Source of the DNA: Metellina segmentata
Lineage: Eukaryota > Arthropoda > Arachnida > Araneae > Tetragnathidae
Direction of reading: 5' to 3'
DNA length: 64,000 nucleotides
Assembly (NCBI GenBank): GCA_947359465.1
Contig: OX375880.1
Location: 23,574,714 to 23,638,713 of the forward strand
Below the pieces are notes generated by a model. It did not search any database, was not told the DNA's origin, and saw nothing but the letters and a program-made list of their open reading frames with translations. Made by a program: the position numbers and the translations under genes. Shown here one piece after another: positions 46,606 to 59,094 of this stretch; the first letter of the stretch is position 1, and each line of letters opens with the position of its first letter.

Positions 46606-47018
46606 TGTAACGTACACTTCCGGAATATCTTTTAAATGTATTTCTATAGTATTTCTTTTTCCTTATTCCAAGATATTGTGTGATACTTCCTGTGTTTATT
46701 TTATACTTCTTATTACTCTTGGAAAGGATATCTTTTCTTTTGACATATTTATGTGAGCTTAAATGGTTTTCCCGGAAGTTCATTTTTTCTTTTATGTATA
46801 ACGTTGGTGAAAAGATATTTTTTTGTAACGGCTTTTAATAGTCGATTGGATGCTTCGTTGAAGTGTGGACGGAGTGCAGTGTTGGAATGGCGTGTTTCAG
46901 CCGTTATGTTTAAAACGTATGATGAGAGGTAGTTGTAACGGTGATGTCGCTACCATATTGTAAATAAATTTTTCTTTATTTCTTTAAAAAAGGCTATTTC
47001 TTTTATTACGACGTTACA
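46606..47018 (+). repeat. 3' LTR
   Basis: 413 bp, identical to the 5' LTR apart from a 2-bp GT insertion and a C to T change near the end (TTTATTACG versus TTTATCACG). Confidence 0.92.
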
Positions 47019-47022
47019 ATAT

Positions 47023-50000
47023 ATTTTTATGTTTGTGTTTTTTCATAATATGTGGCCTATACTTATTAATTTTAAAGTTGTACTTTCTAGAGCGATCAAA
47101 ATAAAATATTTTGCACTTAGTGTTACAATGAAAATATTTAAAAGTTAATGCAACGTCTAACACATTTAAAAAGTACTACACTAAATAGTATAAAACATCT
47201 AAATAAACAAACAAATTTTATTCTCTAATAAATTTATCTTCTAATAATACTTTGAAATGAGATTCAAGAAAAATTAGTGATCACTATTTGTTTGGTTTCT
47301 TTTGTGCACACACAAATCGTCGAAGTAATTGAATATTTGCTTCTCGTTTTTGTTACTTTCGTTCTCTCCTAATTAGAGAACTCTAAGTCAACATTTAGTG
47401 TAGTCTGGAATTTTATAGCTTCATTACGTCTAAGGTTTATTTACTACTTAAACGGTCAGTAAAAATCTTCGTTTTGGAAGATTAACTCCAACAAATCGCT
47501 GGACAGAATCGTTATTTTCTTTTCCCTCCTGAATGCTTCCACCAAAAGTAACAAAACGTTTCTTGACACTGCAACTTGAAGAAATTGTTTTTTCTTTCCA
47601 ATTCCAAGCCTCATCTGATACGTTGGAAGCGAAAGTGAAATGGCGAAAAAAATTTTACAGTCCCATCAGATTGTTCCAAGGGATCGTAAAATGAGACCCC
47701 AACTTCCTAAATGCGATTTTAAACACTGCAATTTTGTTTTCGAACGATTTGTTCAGAAAAGTTGTTCCGATCATAATTTTTTTCTTCCTTCCTTAAACTG
47801 AGAATGTGGGAAAGTTCTGGATTACAATAACAACGCACCTACCGTTTACTGGTTTCTCATCGTTTTGATTCACACACTATTCCTACTATGTTTGCATTTA
47901 GCAGTGTACTTTTCCTCTAGAATTCAATGAGTTTTCTCACCGGAATACTTTTTAATGATTAGATTTACAGTGTATTTTACAATTAGATTTTTACATTGGA
48001 GAATTAATTATCACTAGGGCTAGAATTTTATTTCCCTGAAATTGCGAGAAAGTTCTCTCCAAAAACAATTGCATTTATGCAAAATGAAGCAACTTATCAA
48101 ACTGAAAAATAAATTTAAGCACCACTTTATGCATGATGAAAATATGCTTAAAATACATTTTAATTTATTATAGTTTCTTTGCAACATTGCGAGTTTATTT
48201 TGCTAATTAAGAACAGGTCCCACTAAAAAAATACATAAAATTTACACTTTGTGACAGCTTCTGCTTCAAATTAGAAGTTTGAATTTTAATACAATATGTT
48301 CACTTGAATATTTTAATTTACATGACAAAGCAAAGTGATTTCATCAATATAAAATTAAAATACAGAGCTAAAACTACAGATTTTTCAAACGAGAATTATT
48401 TTCTACTGTCAACTAAGTTTAAAACATTGAAATTTTCTCAGTGAATATTCTTCCTAAGAAAGATAAAATGTCTTTTCATTTGAATACTTGCACGTATGGA
48501 AACACTTTTCTTACCTAAAGGCTCCTATTTTGTACGGATTTATGCGTTTTTCGGGTTATTATAGTGTCAAAATGGAAATGAACACCTGGTAAAATTGTTT
48601 ACAGCAACGGAAAACTAGAAACAACTAAGAATAGTTTTAAAGGTAATGTTCTGAATTAAAAACACTAAATTTCTTTTAATTCTATCATTCATAATTTTAC
48701 CAACTTATATTTAGGAGAACATAAAAAAGAAAATACTGCATATTTTTTTCTTAAAATTAAAATAGGACGAAAATAATGTCGGACTAGGATTGTGTTTCCA
48801 TGACGTGAGAACACTTATATAGTAACAAAGTCATCACAATCTAAGCTTTATGTTAGGGTTCGTTATCATGATAAAAGTAAATGTCTCTTCAGTCCTTGTT
48901 TTCCTAGCACTTTTTTCGTTATTTCTTTTCAGAATGTCAATATAAACATACTGGTCCACATTTATTTTCATACAATGTAGTTTGTCTACGCTTACTGCAA
49001 TATGGGCTAGGATATATATACCCCATACCTCCATTATGTTTTTTCCAGTAGCCTTTTTAAATTCTCATAATCTTACGCATCGTTGAGCTTTCTTTAGATA
49101 GCAAGTGTTTTCTGACGAATCCAGGCATTAAATTTAGTCTCGTTTGTAAAAAAACTATTGAAGAATGAAAAACAAATATCTTTTAGTTCGTTTTTGCTAA
49201 TATTTGACAATTCTATTCAGCCCATATTTTCTGGTGACAGTTGTGATTGCTGCAGGGATAGTGTTTTCTTTCTTAACAACATTAAACTTCATAAATAAGT
49301 TTTGAACTCTAAATATTGCTTTCCTTGCCATTCTTCTTATCAACGCTCACTCACATTATTGAACATTTTCTCTGCTTTTTTCGTCTTACTCTAAATTTTA
49401 AAGACTTTTAAAAGTTGTAATAAACTTGAATACACTAGGTAAACTTCGATAAATAGTTTTATTTGAAATTTCTATTATGTATCCCAATACTGGTATGATT
49501 ACTTATGGTATACGAAAAACTTGAAATGCCTCTAAAAATTTAATAAACAAAATAATCTAATTAAATTTTTGTAAGATTTGTTGTACACGATTGATCAGTC
49601 CTGCTACCTAAAATAGATCATATTCCAAAGTTTACTCATGATTTTACAATTATCTTAAAGGCAGTCAACATAAATATTCTGCGATCATTTAATATTAAAC
49701 AGATCCTTTAACATTTACTATTTAAAAGATACATCTATTTTAACAGACGAAATTTTCATTTGTAATAACGCTTAGGAATACATCTGTGAACAAATATTTC
49801 AAAAGAAATGCAAACTTAATTTAATATTCGGAATGAAATTGAAGGAAATCTTAAAATTAAATGAGTTCTGTAAATAAGAGAGAACGCAATTATAACGCAG
49901 TATAGACTAAAAATTGTAAGCAGTCGAGTTTTGCTATGAGAGGGAGGTTAAAATGCTATTAGTTTGCTGTGAGAGGAGGTTAAAAAACAAAAAAAAAACG

Positions 50001-50531
50001 GAAACCGAGGAGTTTACTTTATACCCAAATACTCTCGCACGATACGTATCAGGATTACCTTAAAATGTAGTTTATCCCCTTTACTGTGACGTTTGGCGTT
50101 GAACAACACCTGTCAAAACGAATTACGAATTCATCCTTTTGAATATTTACTGGCGGTCAGTTTCTACTGGATTCAGATTGATCTGGATATACCCGGATTC
50201 TGCTGGTGTGGAGTTTATATTTCTCTAGAGCATGAAATGAATTACTTTTAAATAAGCACAACTTCAAATGAGAGGGACTTTCTGACAAACCAAAAAATCA
50301 GACGGAAAGCTAAAATTTTACTTTCACTACTATTTTCTCTCGCATGATACATATTCGTCATCTGACCGTTGTTCAAAATTAAGTGGTGTTGTCCTCTGAC
50401 CAATCCCGGTCGAAAATTGTTCGGTGTGTTGCTTCAGTGCGAAGTTAATTAAGATACCAAACTACCAGGTACCTAACTATGTTACCTTGAAATGTAGTCT
50501 ACCACCGTCATTTTGGCGTATAATTTAATTC
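47023..50531. other. Long AT-rich stretch without supported genes
   Basis: Only short frames. Around 49935-50360 two related motifs occur (CTCTCGCACGATACGTATC and CTCTCGCATGATACATATTC), hinting at a diverged local duplication. Confidence 0.3.
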
Positions 50532-50539
50532 ATGATGAC

Positions 50540-51177
50540 TAGGGCAACTTTTTTGTTACAGTAAAAATGGGAAAAGTTGCATTTATCATTCCGGAAAGTT
50601 GCATTTATTTTTGATACACTAAATTCTAAAATAAATTATTCGTAACAAATGAAAACATTCAAAATATATTGACAATTTTAGTCGTGTACAACAGTATTGC
50701 AGAACGTTGAATGCAGTAGATTAAGCAAGTTTGCTCTGTATTAGTAGATTAAGCAAGTTTGCTCTGTATTACCTATCAAGAGTGCCAACCAATGTGTAAA
50801 CAGTTACTTCTTGCCATTTATTTCACTTTCGTCTGTTAGGACGAACACCTTCTTTCCATGAACTTGTTTGATCCGCAATACTTCAGCGTTCACAATATCA
50901 GACACACGCAATCGAAGGATTGCTTCAGAGGGCAAAAATGAAATAGTAATTTCATATTAATTTATTTTAAGCTATATTTTAAAACGTTGCAGGTGGTTGC
51001 ATTTATGCAAAAAGTTGCAATTATGCAGACAGTTGCATTTATGCTGAAAGTTTCATTTATGTTGCGGTTTTAACTCACTTACAATACACCCCATGTAGGA
51101 AGAATTTTGGTTTTAGTATTTTACATGCAGCGTAGAACGTGGGAAAAAAAGTTGCATTTGTTCAAAAAGTTGCCCTA
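50540..51177. mobile_element. hAT deletion derivative (TAGGGCAAC family), copy B
   Basis: TIRs TAGGGCAACTTTTT at both ends and a perfect 8-bp target duplication ATGATGAC (50532-50539 and 51178-51185). At 638 bp it is copy A without the nested insertion. A 26-27-bp segment (AGATTAAGCAAGTTTGCTC) is duplicated inside at about 50717-50772. Confidence 0.92.
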
Positions 51178-51185
51178 ATGATGAC

Positions 51186-52716
51186 CAATCAACTACCATT
51201 TATCAATTCGGAATTTCATCTTTGAAAATTGTTGACTTTGTTGAAGAGATTGTTGAATATTTTGCAATATTTTTGTCTGTTTGAAAATAATTTCATGAAA
51301 GATTTTGTCTGTCAAACTAAATGCAGATGGAACTAGTATTTTTTGCGACGGAATGCGTTTTTTGAGAAAGTTTCTACCTATGTATGCAGGATCCTCCTAC
51401 TCTGCCATGGTTAACTGACCGACTTTCTCCGAAACCCTAATAGATCGATAGACTAGTTGTTATTTCTCGATTATCGTTCACCCCAGAGGGCAGAGAATCT
51501 GATAAATTTACAACTCAGTCCAATTTCTATTTCTTTTGCTTGGCCGTTCCCAAGGTCATTTCTGACAGGTAATAACGTTTGAAACGCTTTTGAATTGCAG
51601 GCAAGGTTCTTAGCCGAAGAAAAAATTGCAGTGGAACGTTCCAGAGAAATAAATAATAAACACGAGAAAAACATTAGAGGACGAAAACACCCTTTCACTC
51701 GTCATTAGCTGGTTTCATTTTTTCTCCACTCACACGATCTTTTTCTCAGGAAAGAACTACTACTTCCATTCAGGAGATGGAAAAGCTGCGAACGATGCTG
51801 ATTGGGTTAACGACCTGCATAAAAAAAAAAAGGCTTTGGGCATATCACGGTCATGGTTATGAATCTGGCGCAGTGTATTATTTTTTATTCCATCGTTGGG
51901 AAGAATAAAAATCATGAATAAAAAATGTCAATCTCTCTTTACACTTTTAACCTACTTAATGCTTATCGCGATCAGTGTAAAACGGTATATTTATCCGCTT
52001 TTGAGCTTTTTTAACGGACAGAAATCTGACCAAAAAGAAAAAAAAGAATAGTTTTATTCTTTCCGCACAATTTTGAAGTCTCCACTGGACCGTGTTGTAT
52101 CCGGTAGATAGTAGAATTATGTCAGTGTTCAAATAAGCCTTTGTGTTTACATAGGATAGAAGGATCCGATTTTACACACAAATCATACTTTCTGTTACTT
52201 TTACAGTGCAACAAATTAACTAAAGTGAAGACCTGGGAGATAGAATAAAATCACTTGTTGAGAGATTTATTGTAGGTACATCCAATGTCCAAGTTTAATT
52301 AATAAGTTATTTAAGCTGGGAGAATTTTATATTTCTTCACTTAAACAAATTTTATATTTATTCCGTTAAAACAAATTGTATCTAAAAAATTCACAAATTA
52401 TTTAGTTTAATAACAATTTCCTCTTAAATCGAGTATTTAAGCAAAAACAGGAGATGAAAAATATTACAATCTGTTAAAATATTCATTAAAATTCACTGCG
52501 TATATAGAGTTTATCAATGATTATTTTAAACAAAAGTTTTTCACTGAAAAATATTTAGTATATAAATATACGTGCCAAGTATTATAAATATGCGGTTTTG
52601 CTTTATTATTGTTTTTATCATTGTTGTTTTTATCAAATTGTCAATCACTTTTATCAAATCATAATTGTTTTTATCAATATTGTTCGTCTTTTGTCGAATT
52701 GATCTATTTCAGAATA
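51186..52716. other. Nothing recognised
   Basis: Includes a 75-codon minus frame (51471-51698) without family motifs and AT-rich DNA up to the Helitron. Confidence 0.3.
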
Positions 52717-52896
52717 CTAGAGGGCTAACGCCCCCTGCTCGCTGACGCTCGCCAACCCCCGGAACTGCAAGCAGTTCCCTCAGGATCGCTCCGCGATCCG
52801 AGCTCGCTTCGCTCGCCCATAGGACACTACAATTCTTTAGTCTAGCTTAAAAGGGGCCCTATTTAGTCTACATAGACTTGAAAATTGATCTGATTA

Positions 52897-53760
52897 TGTA
52901 TTGCTGAACGATACAGCTACAGTTCTGAGAGAGCAGCGAGAAAGGGGATCTCTTGGGACTACTATGTACTAAATTCACTTTGAGGAACAGTATGGGTGAG
53001 TATTTACACTGACAAATAGATTTCTGGGATATGATATGACAATGTATTTACAATAATAACAAATTCTGGGGTATATGATATTTGAGTATTTACACGGTGC
53101 AAAACAGTTTATTCGAAGACCCTTTTTATGTATTGCTAAACCATACAGCTAATGTTCTGAGGGAGCAGCGAGGAAGGGGAACTCTTGGGACTACTATGTT
53201 CTAAATTCACTTTCAGTAACAGTGTGGGTGAATACATTTACACTGACAAATAGATTTCTGATATGACTGAATGTATTTACAATAATAACAAATTCTGGGG
53301 TATATGATATTTGAGTATTTACACGGTGCAAAACGGTTTATTCGAAGACCCTTTTGACGTATTGCTGAACCATACAGCTAATGTTCTGAGGGAGCAGCGA
53401 GAAAGGGGAACTCTTGGGACTAATATGTTCTAAATTCACTTTCAGTAACAGTGTGGGTGAGTATTTACACTGACAAATAGATTTCTGGGATATGATATGA
53501 CAATGTATTTACAATAATAACAAATTCTGGGGTATATGATATTTGAGTATTTACACGGTGCAAAACAGTTTATCCGAAGACCCTTTTTATGTATTGCTGG
53601 ACGATACAGCTGGGGTTCTGAGAGAGCAGCGAGAAAGGGAATCTCTTGGAACTTTTAGGAACAGTGTGGGTGATTATTTACACTGACAAATAGATTTCTG
53701 GGATATATGAATGAATGAATTTACTATGATAACAAATTCTGGGGTATATTCATTCACATA
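52897..53760. repeat. Four tandem repeats of about 231 bp in the Helitron 3' region
   Basis: Units start at about 52897, 53129, 53358 and 53590 (TGTATTGCTGAACGATACAG and variants) and share GGGAGCAGCGAGAAAGG, ACACTGACAAATAGATTTCT and AACAAATTCTGGGGTATAT. The last unit is shortened. Confidence 0.88.
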
Positions 53761-54504
53761 AAACCTCCTTGTACACACAGTTGTGTATTTGAGAACTCGC
53801 AGACACAACAGTAACAGATCGCTCTAGAAAGACCTACGTACAATTGGCCATGAGTAAAAACTGGTTTTCTCAAATCTAAACATATTTTGTCAAAAGTCTG
53901 GCCGTGAGCTTTATTAATGGTCATTGAAAATGCTAACCTAATAGGAAATTGTTTACGCTTGAATTTAAAAGGCATATTACTATCAGATGGGATAAGAGGT
54001 ATTCGAGGTATCAGGTAAGATTCATTGTTTTCGTTACTTATTTTTTTTGCTTCAATTATATTTTTCTGCAAATTTACCACGATAAGTCTAGTTCCATTGC
54101 TCAAACCTTTTGAAGGTGCTAAATTTCTGAGTACCATTAGAATAACACCTGTTTTTATTTAGTTTATGAGGTGTCATTCCAGTTGGTGTAATGTTATTCA
54201 AAAATTCCTCTGAATATGCAAGTTGATCTTGTGGATCTTCACTGACTATTGTGTCAATGACTTCAATTCCTGGCATACACTGCAGTACATGATTATTGAT
54301 TTGCATTGATAACTCATTTGTTACAGTGAGAATGGCACGATTTTTGAGCTCTTCAGGCGTCACTGTTTCAAAATCTATATCATTGAACAGTTGTTTGGCA
54401 GCATTTTGTGAATTTTGTTGAAGAGTTCCATTCATCAGGTCAATAAAAAGCTCCACAAAATGAGCATATTTCTGACATGAATCCACAGTCGTGTTCAGAA
54501 ACAC
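53754..54504 (-). pseudogene. Helitron PIF1-like helicase, C-terminal part
   Basis: Two overlapping minus-strand frames. The first (54504-54088) includes NRAILTVTNELSMQINNHVL and YSEEFLNNITPTGMTPHKLN; the second (54137-53754) includes MVLRNLAPSKGLSNGTRLIV, FPIRLAFSMTINKAHGQTFD and HGQLYVGLSRA. These match the late helicase motifs of Helitron RepHel proteins. A frameshift lies between the pieces (near 54120-54150), and the ATP-binding Walker motifs and Rep domain are missing, so the protein is dead. The reading ends in a divergent tail before the stop at 53754. Confidence 0.85.
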
Positions 54505-54876
54505 TTATTTCCACTTGGTAATCGGTTCTATTACTTAAATGTTGCTCCCATCGCGTGCTCTGGCCCTTCTAAGCCTATCCGCAGTATTTCTAGCGGTAAT
54601 TCTCTGAATTCGTTCGTCAAAAGATTCCCTAGTTCGCTGTTCTCTTCTTCGCAAATTATATTGAAATTGACGCAAAGAGCTAATTTTTCTATCAAAAACC
54701 TGTCACAATTACCGGGAAGATTGATCAAGGCTTAAACGCGACGCGCTTATCGTTGTTGAGGGATAGCAATATTTACTTTCGTAAAGGACAAAACCGTTGC
54801 CACACACAGGAGAGAAATACAGGCCAATTTTGCGCCACGCATAAGCGTATTATATATATAGAGAGAGAGAGATATT

Positions 54877-56495
54877 CAGGAAGTCAAAACTTAACACGTT
54901 CGAACAGAATTTTTTTTCAAAATTTTGCATATTTTTCAAGGATTGGAATTTTGTTTCTATTTGCATTTATGCGTTACGGTATATTACCTATTGCAGAAAT
55001 ATTATTCAGGAATTAGATTTTAATGATTTATTTTTTCCTGCAAAATATCACTAGGCATGAACAATTTCTCTCCCTGCTTAACTTTTGGTAGTGAGTGTAT
55101 TATAAGACAAATATGGAAAAGTTACTGATGTTTAACTACACCTATTAGTTTGAACTGCCTGCAGTTCGTATTGTAGCACGTAAAAGTAGCCTCGCGATAG
55201 GATTTCGAGTTGTGACGTGGGATTTGGTCTAACAACACTAAAGCGACAACACAGTAAAATGATGACGATGTTGTACCAAACGTTCCTCATATTTTCGTGA
55301 GTAAAATGTAGCAGTGTCGCCTAAAGGGAGAACCTGTTACTAAACAAAAGCATAAAAACAGCATTTTTTTGGTCGTATAACAAAACATTGTGGGCCGTAA
55401 ATTAAAAAAGGCCGTTATAGCGAAATGCCATAATTAATTTTGTTGTTCTTTTATGCAATGTTTTGTTTGTTTCTGTGTCTGAGTGTCTTTTGGAAAGCAT
55501 AGCAATATTCAATTTTGATAATTTATGCAACATATAAATTAACAAAAGCATCACTTTTACTTTGGGTTTTATAACTTTTTGGAAGTTTAGCGATTTCTCT
55601 GTGTACTTCAGTTTTCGAATAGCAACATTTCCATCGTTAATCAACGCATCTCTCAAATGTGCATTCTGTTACTCATCTGTCGTATGTACAAGACCCTCTC
55701 CGATTCAATCTCGGAATACATGGTGACAGTAAAATGATGGAACAAGTCTTTGCTTCTCAGTAAAACGTTGAAATTCGAAGAGCTTATCATCATCCTGTGA
55801 GCATAGAACTACATAGAAGAAATGTTTTTAGTTTGCATAAATGATCCAAATCCAAGATTGGTGGGAGTGCAGTAAAGACCATTTCAATGCTGTTGACATT
55901 TTTAGGAAACCAAATAATACAAAAATATAATAACAATAAATTAATTTTAAAATGTTCTACATTAAATTTAAAATTGGGATTAAATATCGCTTTTCTTTCC
56001 ATAAGACATCCAAACCAAAATGATAAAAATTAACTTTACGAAAACCGAAGTACTATACAGATCTATACAAAAATACTATACATAAATGATCCAAATCCAA
56101 GATTGGTGGGAGTGCAGTAAAGACCTTTTCAATTCGTTGTGTAAAATAAAATATACAAAAAGGTCAAACGGAAAAACTCATTTGTCATAAAATCGTAAGT
56201 TTGCTATTTGGTATATGGCAAGCTGGTATTAATGTTTTGTTTTATAAATTTGATTTAGAATTCCGTGTTTGCATTTGAGTTAAGACAGCGAATGTTGCAA
56301 TCATATTTGAGCATTTCTAAGTGTTATAAAGTTTGTGTTCGTTTTTTTGGGTAAATAAATCATTATTGTCTTTATCAAATTTTTCAAATGTCTTTTTTCG
56401 AATTGCTCTATTTCTGAATGTACTCATCATGTAAATTTTTTATGAACTACTTATTTTCTTAAAAGTATTACTAGACATGGGTAATTTCTTGACGG
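54877..56495. other. Unassigned, with one dispersed duplicate
   Basis: No supported gene. A 53-bp segment (CATAAATGATCCAAATCCAA onward to TTTCAAT) occurs at 55836-55888 and again at 56081-56133 in the same orientation. Confidence 0.35.
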
Positions 56496-56753
56496 CATAC
56501 AGTGAATAAAAAAGTTTCAATGTGCACGTTTTGTTATGTACAGAATATAATTATTGAAGAAATAGAGATTGAAAATAGATTAGCACAATCATATAGAAAG
56601 ATTCTATAGCATTTAAACAAAAATATTAATATAATTTAGCACAAAATTCCCAATAACACAAAAAGGTGTCAAATGAAAAACAAAAGGTCTGCATACGGTG
56701 AAACCTATTTCAATAATATTATTATAACTCCCATGTTTCATTATTTAATGGTT

Positions 56754-57813
56754 AGTTGAACCTGTTTTTGCTGATCTCTCTCGGAACTCCACACAAATTT
56801 TTTATCTGGAGTAATTTTGTTCCAGACGCGTCCACAATAGCACATTTCACTTTATCTTTGCTGCTGGTGTCATAATTTTTCTGTACTCGACCTATTTCTT
56901 CCCATAAGTGTTCCATGAGGTTAAAATCAGGAGATTGGTGGTGTGTGAAGTTGGTGTGACACATGGTAAAGGCAATTCTTACGGATCATTGCAGTGTGTT
57001 TGGGATCGTTACCTTGTTTTAGAAAATGTTCTTTCAAGAGACAATTTTCGTACACTAACAATGACATTTTGGTTCGAAACGTCTAGGTACATGTCTATCC
57101 ATATTACCTTCAAGAAATCATAAATTACCCACGCCATTATGATTCCTCCGCCGAGTTTTTCAGTTCTACTTGTCTGTTTGCATTAGCTGATTTGGTTCTA
57201 TCCATGAAACACGTCGTCCATCTGAACCATAGACAAAAATTTGCTGATTTGGTTCTCTCCATGCTACAAATCGTCCATCTCAACCATAGACAAAAAATTT
57301 CTGATTTGGTTCTCTCCATGCCACAAATCGTCCATCTGAATCATAGACAAAAAATTTTATCTATCCCTGTAAAGAATAAATTCCCGGAAAGTTGAGGGCT
57401 CACTTGCATGCTTCTTTGGAAACTCAAGACGCTTTCTTCTATTGAGTTAGAAAATTTATGGCTTCTTGCGTACCACAAGCCCATTGTTGTCAGCTTTTTT
57501 GATTACTTTCCTTACAGTTTGAGGTAATAATTCAAGACTGTAGTCAGTTTTTAATAAGGATGCAAGTTGTAGTGCACTAATTCATGTATTGCTGTGACCT
57601 TTTCACAGAATATTCCTCTTGAAAATTATTGCTCAATTTCTGAGGTCTTCGAGATATGTTCTTATTTTCCAATTTCTACCTCATTATACCTTTCAATGAT
57701 TCTTACAGTAGATTTAGATTTTTAATACGATTTAGACAATTTTTCTCATTGATAAACCTTAATGTCTCAATTTTTTCATCAACTCGCTAATAGCTTTTAA
57801 AATTTTCATTTTA
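56754..57813 (-). pseudogene. Tc1-type (DD34E-like) transposase pseudogene
   Basis: Fragments in several minus-strand frames are collinear with Tc1 transposases. They are MKILKAISELMKK at the N-terminus (57811), LLPQTVRKVIKKAD and GLVVRKKP in the HTH linker, a DSDGRFVAWREPNQ-type segment, VSVRKLSLERTF, QGNDPKHTA (second catalytic Asp) and SPDFNLMEHLWEEI (third catalytic residue region). Multiple stops and frameshifts make it inactive. The DGRFVAWREPNQ segment is present three times in tandem (57186-57356). Confidence 0.7.
57186..57356 (-). repeat. 57-bp in-frame triplication within the Tc1 pseudogene
   Basis: Three consecutive 57-bp units starting GCTGATTTGGTTCT at 57186, 57243 and about 57300. 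57 bp is 19 codons, so the duplication keeps frame. Confidence 0.88.
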
Positions 57814-57973
57814 GGTGGTCCGCTGGTATGAAAAACGTTAGAAGTGTGAAAATTATTTCTTACACAATAGTTTTTATTCGATAGATATGATAATTGAATG
57901 TGAGACTGCTACACTGTACGTTCTAATCAATTTTGATAGTGCGCACGGAAAGTCTTTTTTTGCCATTCATTTT

Positions 57974-59092
57974 GCTTGTTTTTCTCAAAGTTTTAGTTAA
58001 ATACTTTTTATTTGTGAAATTTAAGGAATTTTTGTTGCGAACCCATTCTTTTAGTGTTAAATTAATTTCTTGTGCAGTTTCTGAATCTGTGAGGTGAGAT
58101 TTTTTTAGAAATTATAATTTAAGATTTTCGCCGTTTTCATCCTAGGGAATTTCACTGTTATTTTCTTTTTGCATAAATGTTAGATTTGTTCTTAAGAAAC
58201 ATTCTTAGTGAGTACTAAGTGATTCTAAGGGAGTACACCCCCTTCATTTTCTCAGAACAGTTTTTTGTATGTTCTGAGAAAGTGAATTTGAGTGTTTTCA
58301 CTTGTAAGAGACTATATTTATGCTGCGAAATGGATAGAGAGAACATTTCTGGCAAGGTTTACAATTTCAACATACGCGTGGTCCTTTTACGGAGAAATAT
58401 TGCTGAGTATTCTTGGGAAATTCTTTATCAAATGAATTTTGCGTGTATGCTGTGACGGTATTTGCAATGAACTAGAAACAGGACATTAACCTTTACGAAA
58501 ATTAGGAAACTATCAGAGTATCCTAATGTCTATAGAATTATAAGTGGAATTTCTGAATGACGCCCAGTGTGGGCGAATTACACGGGCGTACTTTTTGTTG
58601 CGATAAAGTAGATTCCACATGTTCCTAAACCACGCAAAAAGTTGACGTAAAATAGAGTAGGGGTCATCTAACCTATGTAATTTTTATGAATGACTGCCTT
58701 GGTAGTGACATTTATTTACTCTTATTCAGGATATAAATCAAAGGCAAAAAATAAATGAAACTCCCAACTCCTCAACACATTCCAATAATTATCCCCATAA
58801 TTATCACATAACGTACATACTTTTATGAAATAATTTGAGTTTCCGATTTTCCAGATTCGAGATTAAGTTTGAAAAAAATATGGTATAACAGCAACGAAGC
58901 AATATTTTGCCAGACATTTACAATGGGTCACAAAACTATTCGGCCACTTCACACTTCTTATAATCAAGCCATAAAAGTATTTTTTACTCGCATAAACATC
59001 ACGTGACCACAGTTTGCTTAGTGGTATTACCACATGATTCCCATTTCGACAATTTTGCAATGTAAACTATGGTCCAGAACTTTAGTGTACTC
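57974..59092. other. Nothing recognised
   Basis: A 78-codon frame (58219-58455) lacks family motifs. The rest is AT-rich. Confidence 0.25.
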
Positions 59093-59094
59093 TA

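Larger units (their letters stand above)
40977..47018 (+). mobile_element. LTR retrotransposon, Ty3/Gypsy-related with integrase-first pol
   Basis: A 6042-bp element with two LTRs, a 4-bp target duplication ATAT (40973-40976 and 47019-47022), a repeat-bearing leader, one long Gag-Pol frame and a purine tract before the 3' LTR. The LTRs differ by one 2-bp indel (GATATTGTG versus GATATTGTGTG) and one visible substitution, so insertion looks recent. Domain order is Gag, protease, integrase, truncated reverse transcriptase, RNase H. There is no envelope frame. Because the polymerase core is deleted, it would need enzyme supplied in trans to move. Confidence 0.9.
52717..54872 (-). mobile_element. 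Helitron with helicase remnant
   Basis: On the minus strand it starts TCTCTCTCTCTCTATATATA after A (T at 54873) and ends with a GGGGGCGTTAGCCCTCTAG hairpin before T (A at 52716). The approach to the 3' end carries GCGAGCGAAGCGAGC-type sequence like the Helitron at 24367. It retains the C-terminal third of the helicase (53754-54504) but no Rep/HUH nuclease. A four-unit repeat fills the 3' part. Confidence 0.85.
56500..57973 (-). mobile_element. Tc1-like element remnant
   Basis: The left end CAGTGAATAAAAAAGTTTCA follows TA (56498-56499). Near 57940-57972 the inverted counterpart is degenerate (reversed: ATGAATGGCAAAAAAAGACT). Between them lies a minus-strand transposase pseudogene. The right boundary is approximate. 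Confidence 0.55.

Noticed and set aside
55402..55656. 84-codon minus-strand frame as a gene
   Set aside because: Lysine- and leucine-rich composition typical of AT-rich non-coding DNA, with no motif or splice context.
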